From: Fulvimarina pelagi HTCC2506 | Lineage (GTDB): Bacteria; Pseudomonadota; Alphaproteobacteria; Rhizobiales; Rhizobiaceae | Direction: 5' to 3' | Assembly: GCF_000153705.1 (NCBI RefSeq) | Contig: NZ_DS022272.1 | Location: 1,247,839 to 1,311,838, forward strand | Length of the DNA: 64,000 bases | Shown here: in pieces, positions 57,626 through 64,000 of the stretch | Layout: each line of letters opens with the position of its first letter | Numbering within the stretch: position 1 is the stretch's first letter | Translations under genes and position numbers: made by a program | Notes under the pieces: generated by a model | Database searches by the model: none | The model's input: only the letters and a program-made list of their open reading frames with translations | Told to the model about the DNA's origin: nothing

Positions 57626-58396
57626 ATGCGTTCGATCACGACCATCGCTGCCGCCACATTTCTATGCGGCATGTTCACATCATACGCCGTATCGCAAGAG
57701 AGTTTCGACGCGACAGAGACGCAAGAGATCGAAACGATCGTCCGCGACTACCTCATTGCCAATCCTGAAGTTCTTGTGGAAGCGATGAACGCCCTTCAGG
57801 AGAAACAAGATGCCGAACAGAAGACCGCTCAGGCTGATGCCATTGGTAAGGTACGCGAGCAGTTAAATTCTGCGCCCGAAGGCATGGTGCTGGGGAATCC
57901 AGACGGCGACGTCACTGTGACCGAATTCTTCGACTACAATTGCGGCTACTGCCGTCAGGCGCTCGACGACATGACAGCACTTCTGGAAGAGGACGGAAAT
58001 GTCCGCTTCGTCCTCAAGGAGTTCCCGATCCTCGGCATGGGTTCACTAGAAGCCGCACGCGTCGCCATGGCGTTCCGCGATCTCGCGCCGGAAAAGTATC
58101 GCGAGTTTCACGAAACGCTGCTCTCGAAACGCTCCGGTGCCGATAAAGCATCCGCGCTTGACGTTGCCGAGGGACTCGGCGTCGACACAGCGAAGATTGA
58201 GGAGATCCTCGCTGCTTCAACCAACATGAAAGCACTGCAGGACATCCAGGTGCTCGCTAGCGATCTACGTATCAATGGCACGCCTTCATACGTGATTGGC
58301 GAGGAAGTTCTGCAGGCACGCGTCGGGCTGGAAGGTCTGAAGAACGCTATCGCATCGATGCGCGAATGCGGCAAAGTCGATTGCGGCGCAGGCTGA
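57626..58396 (+). CDS. DsbA-family periplasmic thiol-disulfide oxidoreductase
   Basis: The 256-residue exported protein has a signal peptide (…FTSYAVSQ), a helical N-terminal region of about 70 residues similar to the Com1/ScsC-like group, and a thioredoxin-fold domain. The active site is C-G-Y-C in FDYNCGYCRQ near 109 and the cis-Pro loop is GTPSY near 214. It acts on cysteine pairs in exported proteins as oxidase or isomerase. Two further Cys lie at the C-terminus (MRECGKVDCGAG), so an additional disulfide is possible. Confidence 0.88.
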   Translation: MRSITTIAAATFLCGMFTSYAVSQESFDATETQEIETIVRDYLIANPEVLVEAMNALQEKQDAEQKTAQADAIGKVREQLNSAPEGMVLGNPDGDVTVTEFFDYNCGYCRQALDDMTALLEEDGNVRFVLKEFPILGMGSLEAARVAMAFRDLAPEKYREFHETLLSKRSGADKASALDVAEGLGVDTAKIEEILAASTNMKALQDIQVLASDLRINGTPSYVIGEEVLQARVGLEGLKNAIASMRECGKVDCGAG

Positions 58397-58621
58397 CATG
58401 TGCCGCTAAATGCACGGAAAACGGATGCTATGTCAGCGAGGATCGTTCACGCGTGTGGGAATCTTAGACAGGATGCATCCTGGAAGCGCGCCGGACGTTG
58501 ATATTCTTGTCGCGAACGTGCAAGCAACCGCTCGACCAAGCCGGCCTTGACGAAACCATGTTTCTTCTCAGGCTTGCATGATGAGTGGATGAAGTATGAC
58601 GGGGCGACAGGATAGGACACG

Positions 58622-59104
58622 ATGAGCGATAAAAGCTTGGATCCCGAGATTGTTCGTGAACTAGCTGCGATCCTGAAGGAGAGCGATCTCACCGAGATCG
58701 AGGTCGAACGGAACTCGCTGCGCATCCGCCTGACCCGTCAGATCGAAGCTGCCCCGATCTACTATTCACAGCCCCCGATGACCTCGCAGCATATCCCGGC
58801 GGCGCCGCAACATCAGCAGGCACCGGCCGCAGCCCAAACTCAAGCCGCACCGTCCAAAACCGGTCCTGCCGAGGGGACGGTGACGTCACCGATGGTTGGT
58901 ACGGTCTATCACGCCGCCTCGCCCGGGTCGAAACCCTTCGTCGAGGTCGGTCAGTCCGTCAAAGAAGGCGAGACGGTCTGCATCATCGAAGCGATGAAGA
59001 CCATGAATAGCATTCCATCACCCCGTTCCGGCACAGTGCGCGAAATCCTTGTGGACAACGCCCAGCCGGTGGAATTCGGCGAACCGCTCTTCGTGATCGA
59101 CTGA
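58622..59104 (+). CDS. accB: Biotin carboxyl carrier protein of acetyl-CoA carboxylase
   Basis: The 160-residue protein has a helical N-terminus, a Pro/Ala/Gln-rich hinge at about 55-85 and the C-terminal biotinyl domain with the biotinylated Lys in EAMKTMN near 124. It carries CO2 between AccC and AccAD in fatty-acid synthesis. AGGATAGG lies upstream of the ATG. accC follows after 14 bases. Confidence 0.96.
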   Translation: MSDKSLDPEIVRELAAILKESDLTEIEVERNSLRIRLTRQIEAAPIYYSQPPMTSQHIPAAPQHQQAPAAAQTQAAPSKTGPAEGTVTSPMVGTVYHAASPGSKPFVEVGQSVKEGETVCIIEAMKTMNSIPSPRSGTVREILVDNAQPVEFGEPLFVID

Positions 59105-59118
59105 GAGGTTCAAAGACG

Positions 59119-60465
59119 ATGGTCTCCAAGGTCCTCATCGCCAATCGTGGCGAGATCGCTCTCCGAGTCTTGCGCGCCTGCAAAGAGCTTGGAATATCGA
59201 CAGTCGCCGTCCATTCGACGGCCGACAATGCGGCAATGCACGTACGTTTAGCGGACGAAAGTGTCTGCGTTGGCCCTCCCTCGGCGCGCGACAGCTATCT
59301 GAACATTCCGCAGATCGTCGCTGCCTGCGAGATCACCGGCGCAGACGCGGTGCACCCAGGGTACGGGTTCTTGTCCGAGAATGCGCGTTTTGCCGATATC
59401 CTCGAGGCCCATCAGCTGACCTTCATCGGCCCGACGGCTAGTCACATTCGAACGATGGGCGACAAGATCGAAGCAAAGCGCACCGCCGAGCGTCTTGGTA
59501 TCCCTGTCGTGCCGGGATCACCCGGTGCCGTCACCGAAGACGGCGAGGCGATGAAAATCGCCAAGGACATCGGATTTCCGGTGCTCGTGAAAGCGTCGGC
59601 CGGTGGTGGCGGACGCGGCATGAAAATAGCCCGGACCGAGAAAGAGCTGCCGCACGCCCTTGCGACCGCCCGTTCCGAAGCCGGCGCGGCGTTCGGTGAC
59701 GATGCGGTCTATATCGAGAAATATCTCGAAAAGCCGCGCCATATCGAAGTGCAGGTCTTCGGAGACGGTGCGGGCAACGCCATTCATCTCGGCGAACGCG
59801 ACTGTTCGCTGCAACGCCGGAACCAGAAGGTTTGGGAGGAAGCCAACTCCCCTGCCCTGAAACCGCAGCAGCGCGAGAAAATTGGGACGATCTGTGCGGA
59901 GGCCATGAAAGGTCTCCAATATCGCGGTGCCGGTACGATCGAGTTTCTCTACGAGAACGGCGAATTCTTCTTTATCGAGATGAACACCCGGCTTCAGGTG
60001 GAGCATCCGGTGACGGAGGCGGTGACGGGCCTTGATCTCGTCCACGAGCAGATTCGGGTGGCGAGCGGCGACGGGCTTTCGCTGAAACAAGAGGACGTGA
60101 CGTTCTCGGGCCATGCGATCGAGTGCCGTATCAACGCAGAGGACCCCCGGACCTTTGTGCCCTCACCTGGTGAGATTACCCATTACCATGCGCCAGGTGG
60201 GCTCGGCGTCCGCATCGACTCGGCAGTCTACCGCGGTTATCGGATCCCGCCCTTCTACGACAGCCTCGTCGGCAAGCTCATCGTCCACGGTCGGACGCGC
60301 GAGGAATGCATGATGCGGTTGAAGAGGGCTCTCGACGAATTTGTGCTCGACGGCATTAAGACAACCTTGCCGCTCTTCCGCGATCTCGTAACAAACCATA
60401 GCGTGAGGCGCGGCGAATACGACATTCATTGGCTCGAGCACTTCCTCGATGGTGAGGTCGGCTGA
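59119..60465 (+). CDS. accC: Biotin carboxylase subunit of acetyl-CoA carboxylase
   Basis: The 448-residue ATP-grasp enzyme carboxylates the AccB biotin using ATP and bicarbonate. The N-terminus is SKVLIANRGEIALRVLRACKELG, the glycine-rich ATP loop KASAGGGGRGMK is near 158-169, and RDCSLQRRNQKVWEEA is near 230. The family signature EMNTRLQVEHPVTE is near 290. It is co-transcribed with accB and probably aat. Confidence 0.97.
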   Translation: MVSKVLIANRGEIALRVLRACKELGISTVAVHSTADNAAMHVRLADESVCVGPPSARDSYLNIPQIVAACEITGADAVHPGYGFLSENARFADILEAHQLTFIGPTASHIRTMGDKIEAKRTAERLGIPVVPGSPGAVTEDGEAMKIAKDIGFPVLVKASAGGGGRGMKIARTEKELPHALATARSEAGAAFGDDAVYIEKYLEKPRHIEVQVFGDGAGNAIHLGERDCSLQRRNQKVWEEANSPALKPQQREKIGTICAEAMKGLQYRGAGTIEFLYENGEFFFIEMNTRLQVEHPVTEAVTGLDLVHEQIRVASGDGLSLKQEDVTFSGHAIECRINAEDPRTFVPSPGEITHYHAPGGLGVRIDSAVYRGYRIPPFYDSLVGKLIVHGRTREECMMRLKRALDEFVLDGIKTTLPLFRDLVTNHSVRRGEYDIHWLEHFLDGEVG

Positions 60466-60471
60466 CGCAAC

Positions 60472-61140
60472 ATGGCGAAGAGTGGCGGACAGGATTACCG
60501 GATCACACCCGCCATTCTTCTCAAGGCCTATGCTTGCGGTATCTTTCCGATGGCCGAATCGGCCGAGGACCCGAACATCTTCTGGGTCGACCCCGTCGAA
60601 CGCGGCATTCTTCCGCTGGGCTCCGTGCACATCCCGCGCAGTCTCAAGAAGACCATCCGTAAGCAGATCTTCGACGTGCGTTTCGACACCGCCTTCGCGG
60701 CCGTTCTGGACGGGTGCGCCGAACCTACGCCGAATCGCAGCGAAACCTGGATAAACCGGACCGTTCGCGAACTTTATATCGCCCTCTATCGTGAGGGCTT
60801 CGCCCATTCCGTAGAAACGTGGCGAGACGGAGAATTAGTCGGAGGGCTCTACGGGGTGTCGCTGGGCGGCGCGTTTTTCGGCGAAAGCATGTTTTCCCGG
60901 CAAACGGATGCCTCAAAGGTCGCACTCGCCTTTCTGTGCGAGCGCCTCATCAGAGGCGGTTATTCGTTACTCGATACCCAGTTCCTGACCGAGCATCTCG
61001 AACGCTTCGGTGCCATCGAAATTCCGCGGGAAGATTATCAGGCGCTCTTGGCGACGGCGGTGGAAGCCGACGCGACCTTTTATTCGGAGGGCGCCGGCAC
61101 GTCCGATTCGGTCTTGCAGCTCTTCAGCCACACGTCGTAG
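60472..61140 (+). CDS. aat: Leucyl/phenylalanyl-tRNA-protein transferase
   Basis: The 222-residue enzyme adds Leu or Phe to N-terminal Lys or Arg of proteins, creating N-degrons for ClpS/ClpAP. The signature [14 protein letters not shown] is near 16-29, FWVDP near 38, and [22 protein letters not shown] near 121. The start is six bases after accC. The last 61 bases overlap the end of the convergent DUF2155 gene. Confidence 0.95.
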   Translation: MAKSGGQDYRITPAILLKAYACGIFPMAESAEDPNIFWVDPVERGILPLGSVHIPRSLKKTIRKQIFDVRFDTAFAAVLDGCAEPTPNRSETWINRTVRELYIALYREGFAHSVETWRDGELVGGLYGVSLGGAFFGESMFSRQTDASKVALAFLCERLIRGGYSLLDTQFLTEHLERFGAIEIPREDYQALLATAVEADATFYSEGAGTSDSVLQLFSHTS

Positions 61141-61622
61141 ACCGGGTGCTCGACCGCGTTCAGACCGGGCGACGCTGCGAACATCCAGCCTGAGAAAATG
61201 CGCCGGATTTCGCGGTCGAGGGTGATCTCGTCCACCTCGACGAACGCATCCGTCTGCGTGGCCTCGCCCTCGGCGCTCGTCTTGCAGACCCGCGGCGTCA
61301 CCTGCAGCGCGCCGAACTGCACGGTCTCGTCGATGAAGACGTCGAAGTCCGTCAGCCGTCCGGTAATCTTATCGAGACCGGAAAAGACGGCGACCGGGTT
61401 CTCTAGGCGCTGTTGGGCCATGGCCGGATCGGCGACGACAAATCCAGGCGCGATGGCCAGCGTGGCGGTCAACAGCGCGCACGCCTTCGAGTTCAGGTCG
61501 GAAAAAGTCGCCAAAATTTTCAAACTCACTACCGATCGGTCCCGAAGCGCAGCGCTGACAGTCTCGTTGAGGCCGTACCTTCGAGCAGTGATTGACCGCG
61601 CCGTGTTTCCGAGAGCGCGCAT
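61080..61622 (-). CDS. DUF2155 domain exported protein
   Basis: The C-terminal 110 residues carry the DUF2155 domain: [30 protein letters not shown], and [25 protein letters not shown]. Two conserved Cys (PRVC and KSC) could form a disulfide. A hydrophobic stretch ([24 protein letters not shown]) acts as a signal peptide. The start is uncertain because the 50 residues before it are unusually long for a signal peptide; a GTG at about 61529 is an alternative. Function is unknown; the gene regularly lies beside NDUFA12 and aat in Rhizobiales. Confidence 0.85.
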   Translation of the reverse strand: MRALGNTARSITARRYGLNETVSAALRDRSVVSLKILATFSDLNSKACALLTATLAIAPGFVVADPAMAQQRLENPVAVFSGLDKITGRLTDFDVFIDETVQFGALQVTPRVCKTSAEGEATQTDAFVEVDEITLDREIRRIFSGWMFAASPGLNAVEHPVYDVWLKSCKTESDVPAPSE

Positions 61623-61656
61623 AATAAAGTAATCCGGCAGAAAATCGGCGGCGCGC

Positions 61657-62040
61657 TCAGGGTGTCCAGGCGTCGTACTCGCCGGTGACGCGGGGGCGGT
61701 CCTTTTCGGGGCGCAGGAGGGAGCCAGACGGACGATAGGCCTCGTGCGTGCCCGTATGATTCTTCTGGAACGGCTTTTCCCATTCCCGCGGCTTGTAGCT
61801 TTCGGATGAAGGCGGCGTGTCCACGCGATGGTGGATCCATCCGTGCCAACCGGTCGGGATCGCGCTCGCCTCGACTGGACCGTTGTAGATCACCCAGCGC
61901 CGACTGCCGTCGGAATTTGTATAGTAGACATTGCCGAACTCGTCCTCGCCGACGCGTTTGCCGTTACGCCATGTGTAGAACCGCGTGCCCATCGTCTGGC
62001 CGTTCCACCAGGTGAAGATCTGCAGCAGCCATTCCTTCAT
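61657..62040 (-). CDS. NADH:ubiquinone oxidoreductase accessory subunit, NDUFA12 family
   Basis: The 127-residue protein (ATG 62040; an upstream ATG would add ten residues) has the NDUFA12/B17.2 pattern: WWNGQTMGTRFYTWRNGKRVGEDEFGNVYY, RRWVIYNG, EASAIPTGWHGWIHHRVD and the C-terminal KPREWEKPFQKNHTGTHEAYRP. It is an accessory subunit of respiratory complex I, retained in alphaproteobacteria and mitochondria. It is upstream of and co-directional with the DUF2155 gene. Confidence 0.92.
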   Translation of the reverse strand: MKEWLLQIFTWWNGQTMGTRFYTWRNGKRVGEDEFGNVYYTNSDGSRRWVIYNGPVEASAIPTGWHGWIHHRVDTPPSSESYKPREWEKPFQKNHTGTHEAYRPSGSLLRPEKDRPRVTGEYDAWTP

Positions 62041-62133
62041 CGCGACCATGCCCATGCTCGTCAACGTCATGCCGTACTTATGGGGCCGATGCCGATCCTT
62101 GTCCAGCCGAACCGGCCCGTCGGTGGCGGCCTA

Positions 62134-62580
62134 TCAGGGGCGATCGACCCGAGATTTTGGCGTCGTATGCTCCTGCCTGTCGATCACGCTGACGAGGAAG
62201 AGCGCAAGCCCGAGAGCGAGCACGGTCGCTGCAAGACCCATCAGGAAGACGCCGGACGTGCTGTCTACCTCAAGCAGAATGAGCTTCCGAACGACTGCGA
62301 GAACGCCGATGACGATGACGGTGCGAACCTGGGCGAGACGATGGTCTCCGGTCGCCATCTGTTGGATCGAGTGCGCGAGCTCCAACGCGATGACGGCCGC
62401 AAGGACGCGGTCGAAGAGGATCTGGAAGGCTCCGTATTCCAACGGATCGCCGACGCCAGTAAAGATCGTTATCAGAGAGCGGGCGAAGCTGAAGACCGCC
62501 AGGACGACGACGACGGCCATGCCAAGGAGAAGCAGATAGGCGATGCCGCGTTCGAAGACATGGTAGATCTTCAAGGCCAT
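62134..62580 (-). CDS. PsiE family membrane protein
   Basis: The 148-residue protein has about four membrane segments (around 12-32, 55-72, 84-103 and 110-132). A charged linker, RVLAAVIALELAHSIQQMATGDHRLAQVRTVIVIGVLAVVRKLIL, is typical of the phosphate-starvation-inducible PsiE family. The molecular function is unknown. No Pho box was recognised upstream. Confidence 0.8.
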   Translation of the reverse strand: MALKIYHVFERGIAYLLLLGMAVVVVLAVFSFARSLITIFTGVGDPLEYGAFQILFDRVLAAVIALELAHSIQQMATGDHRLAQVRTVIVIGVLAVVRKLILLEVDSTSGVFLMGLAATVLALGLALFLVSVIDRQEHTTPKSRVDRP

Positions 62581-62723
62581 GGTCGAGCGCTCCCGATCGC
62601 GTTCGGCGTGGTCAATAAACCGAGCCTTACCGAATAGAGGTGTCGCGGAGAGGCGGATTGTCGAATCTTTGGTGCGGACGATGGCGAATGAAGCCGGTGG
62701 ACCAGCGAACGACGATAAGGAGA

Positions 62724-63221
62724 TCAGCCTAGAAGGCGTTCGAAGACGGTCACTTCGACGCCGTCGCTGGATGCGTTCCGCGCGATCGCCGTAGCAGTCG
62801 GCTTGAAGCCGTGCTTCTCGTAGAAGGCGACGGCGCCGAGATTGGCGGGCTCGACCTCGCAGCGGATGCGTCGCCCGTCCGGGAAGGCGTTCATGATCTC
62901 AAGCAACATCTCCGATCCAAGACCGGCACGCTGTTCGCTCGGGCGCACGTAGAGCTGGTGGAGCACCACGAGCGCGCGATCGGCGTCTGACGAAACAGCG
63001 AAACCCATCCCGCCGATCGATTTCCCATCGTCACCGACGATGAACTCCGACGACGGCCGCTTGAGGCGCGGCTTCAGGGCCGCAACCGAGTGCCAGCTCT
63101 TCGTTATTTCGTCGACCCGCGCCGACCCATAAATCGGATCGTAGGTCGCGCGCCAAGTCTCTGAAAGAAGCTCGCTGATCGCGTCGAGATCGCGCTCCAT
63201 CGCCGTTCGGATGAAGAACAT
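62724..63221 (-). CDS. GNAT family N-acetyltransferase
   Basis: The 165-residue protein shows the GNAT acetyl-CoA-binding motif V-R-P-x-x-Q-R-A-G-L-G near 97-107 and the C-terminal AVAFYEKHGFKPT. The acceptor is unknown. It starts eight bases after the gatB stop, so it is probably co-transcribed with gatB. Confidence 0.88.
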   Translation of the reverse strand: MFFIRTAMERDLDAISELLSETWRATYDPIYGSARVDEITKSWHSVAALKPRLKRPSSEFIVGDDGKSIGGMGFAVSSDADRALVVLHQLYVRPSEQRAGLGSEMLLEIMNAFPDGRRIRCEVEPANLGAVAFYEKHGFKPTATAIARNASSDGVEVTVFERLLG

Positions 63222-63229
63222 GTCGCCGA

Positions 63230-64000
63230 CTACTCGACTCCCAGCTTGTCTTTGACGAGGGCGTTCACCGCCTGTGGATTGGCTTTGCCGCCGGTGGCCT
63301 TCATCACCTGACCGACGAACCAGCCGGCCATCGATGGCTTCGCCTTCGCCTGCTCGACCTTGTCGGAGTTCGCGGCCATCACGTCATCGACCGCCTTCTC
63401 GATTGCCCCGGTGTCCGTGACCTGCTTCATGCCGCGGTCTTCGACGATCCGTTTCGGATCCCCACCCTCGTTCCAGACGATCTCGAAGAGGTCCTTGGCG
63501 ATCTTGCCGGAGATCGTACCCTCGCGGATAAGATCGAGGATCGCACCAAGCTGCGCGGCCGAGACCGGTGTCTCCTCTATACTCTTGCCGTCCTTGTTGA
63601 GCGCACCGAGGAGATCGTTGATCACCCAGTTCGCCGCCTGCTTGGCATCGCGGCCCTTGGCGACCTCTTCGTAGAAATCGGCGATTGCCTTTTCCGAAAC
63701 GAGGATCGACGCATCGTAGGTCGAAAGGCCACCCTCTTCGATGAAGCGGTTTTTCTTGTCGTCGGGCAACTCGGGCAACTCCGAGAGCAACGCATCGATA
63801 TAGGCCTGGTCGAATTCGAGCGGCAGGAGATCCGGATCGGGGAAGTAGCGATAGTCGTGCGCGTCTTCCTTGTTGCGCATGGCGCGGGTCTCGCCCTTCG
63901 ACGGGTCGAAGAGCCGAGTCTCCTGCTCCACCATGCCGCCGTCCTCGATCAGCGCGATCTGGCGCCGCGCCTCCGACTCGATCGCCTGTCCGACAAAGCG
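63230..64000 (-). CDS. gatB: Asp/Glu-tRNA amidotransferase subunit B, C-terminal part (partial)
   Basis: The frame is open to the window edge; the visible 256 residues are the C-terminal half. They begin [22 protein letters not shown] and contain [34 protein letters not shown], a GatB signature. A helical YqeY-like tail domain (about the last 150 residues) ends in DKLGVE. GatB with GatA and GatC converts mischarged Glu-tRNA-Gln or Asp-tRNA-Asn to the amide form. Confidence 0.95.
   Translation of the reverse strand, partial: RFVGQAIESEARRQIALIEDGGMVEQETRLFDPSKGETRAMRNKEDAHDYRYFPDPDLLPLEFDQAYIDALLSELPELPDDKKNRFIEEGGLSTYDASILVSEKAIADFYEEVAKGRDAKQAANWVINDLLGALNKDGKSIEETPVSAAQLGAILDLIREGTISGKIAKDLFEIVWNEGGDPKRIVEDRGMKQVTDTGAIEKAVDDVMAANSDKVEQAKAKPSMAGWFVGQVMKATGGKANPQAVNALVKDKLGVE

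Overview
The window comes from an alphaproteobacterial chromosome, most likely Hyphomicrobiales (Rhizobiales). This rests on synteny: rlpA–dac–tmk–holB–metG–tatD–metallohydrolase–mazG, accB–accC–aat–DUF2155–NDUFA12, and the suf operon, together with Irr-type iron boxes and RNase E with an acidic insert. An Aurantimonas/Fulvimarina-like genus is a guess. Most of the window is ordinary housekeeping DNA. I see no prophage, insertion sequence, CRISPR array or rRNA.

Layout. 0-5 kb: the end of a tripartite tricarboxylate transporter operon (tctC'-tctB-tctA), convergent with a ketopantoate-reductase-like gene and an oxalyl-CoA-synthetase-like gene. 5.7-14.6 kb: cell wall, nucleotide, replication and translation cluster (rlpA, D,D-carboxypeptidase, tmk, holB, metG, tatD, MBL hydrolase, mazG), with a dif-like palindrome before mazG. 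15-17.5 kb: TetR regulator with a perfect operator palindrome, ilvC, PilZ protein, tRNA-Lys(CTT). 18-24.7 kb: metal-handling cluster, made of an Fe(III) ABC permease and its binding protein in convergent orientation (each with its own Irr box), a ferric-reductase-like membrane protein paired with an exported intradiol-dioxygenase-like protein, a Cys-rich DUF2946-like protein with a PCuAC copper chaperone, and a second PCuAC-like gene directly behind a cobalamin riboswitch. 25-27.7 kb: inositol-phosphatase family, ttcA, rpsD. 27.7-29.8 kb: a gene-poor stretch with orphan ORFs ending at tRNA-Ser(CGA). 30-33 kb: fhs and a hydroxyacid dehydrogenase. 33.3-40.8 kb: suf Fe-S operon (nifS-like, sufB, an unlisted 54-residue membrane protein, sufC, sufD, sufS, sufT, sufA) behind a near-perfect Irr box. 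41-48.3 kb: hydrolase, anmK, tyrS, bcp, DUF455, M23 peptidase, prfB with its programmed frameshift. 48.4-56.2 kb: PBP1a, amidase, rne. 56.2-64 kb: aminotransferase, DsbA-like, accB, accC, aat, DUF2155, NDUFA12, psiE, GNAT, gatB (partial).

How parts work together. Iron uptake (18-21 kb) and Fe-S assembly (33-41 kb) appear to share Irr control through three boxes of the form TTTAGAA-N3-TTCTAAA. The most unusual element is the cobalamin riboswitch at 24.5-24.66 kb on the minus strand. Its only downstream gene is a PCuAC-fold protein that has lost the copper-ligand positions of its neighbour and gained a His/Asp-rich tail, which suggests a B12- or cobalt-related periplasmic metal-binding protein rather than a copper chaperone. 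All calls come from reading the sequence; no database search was run.
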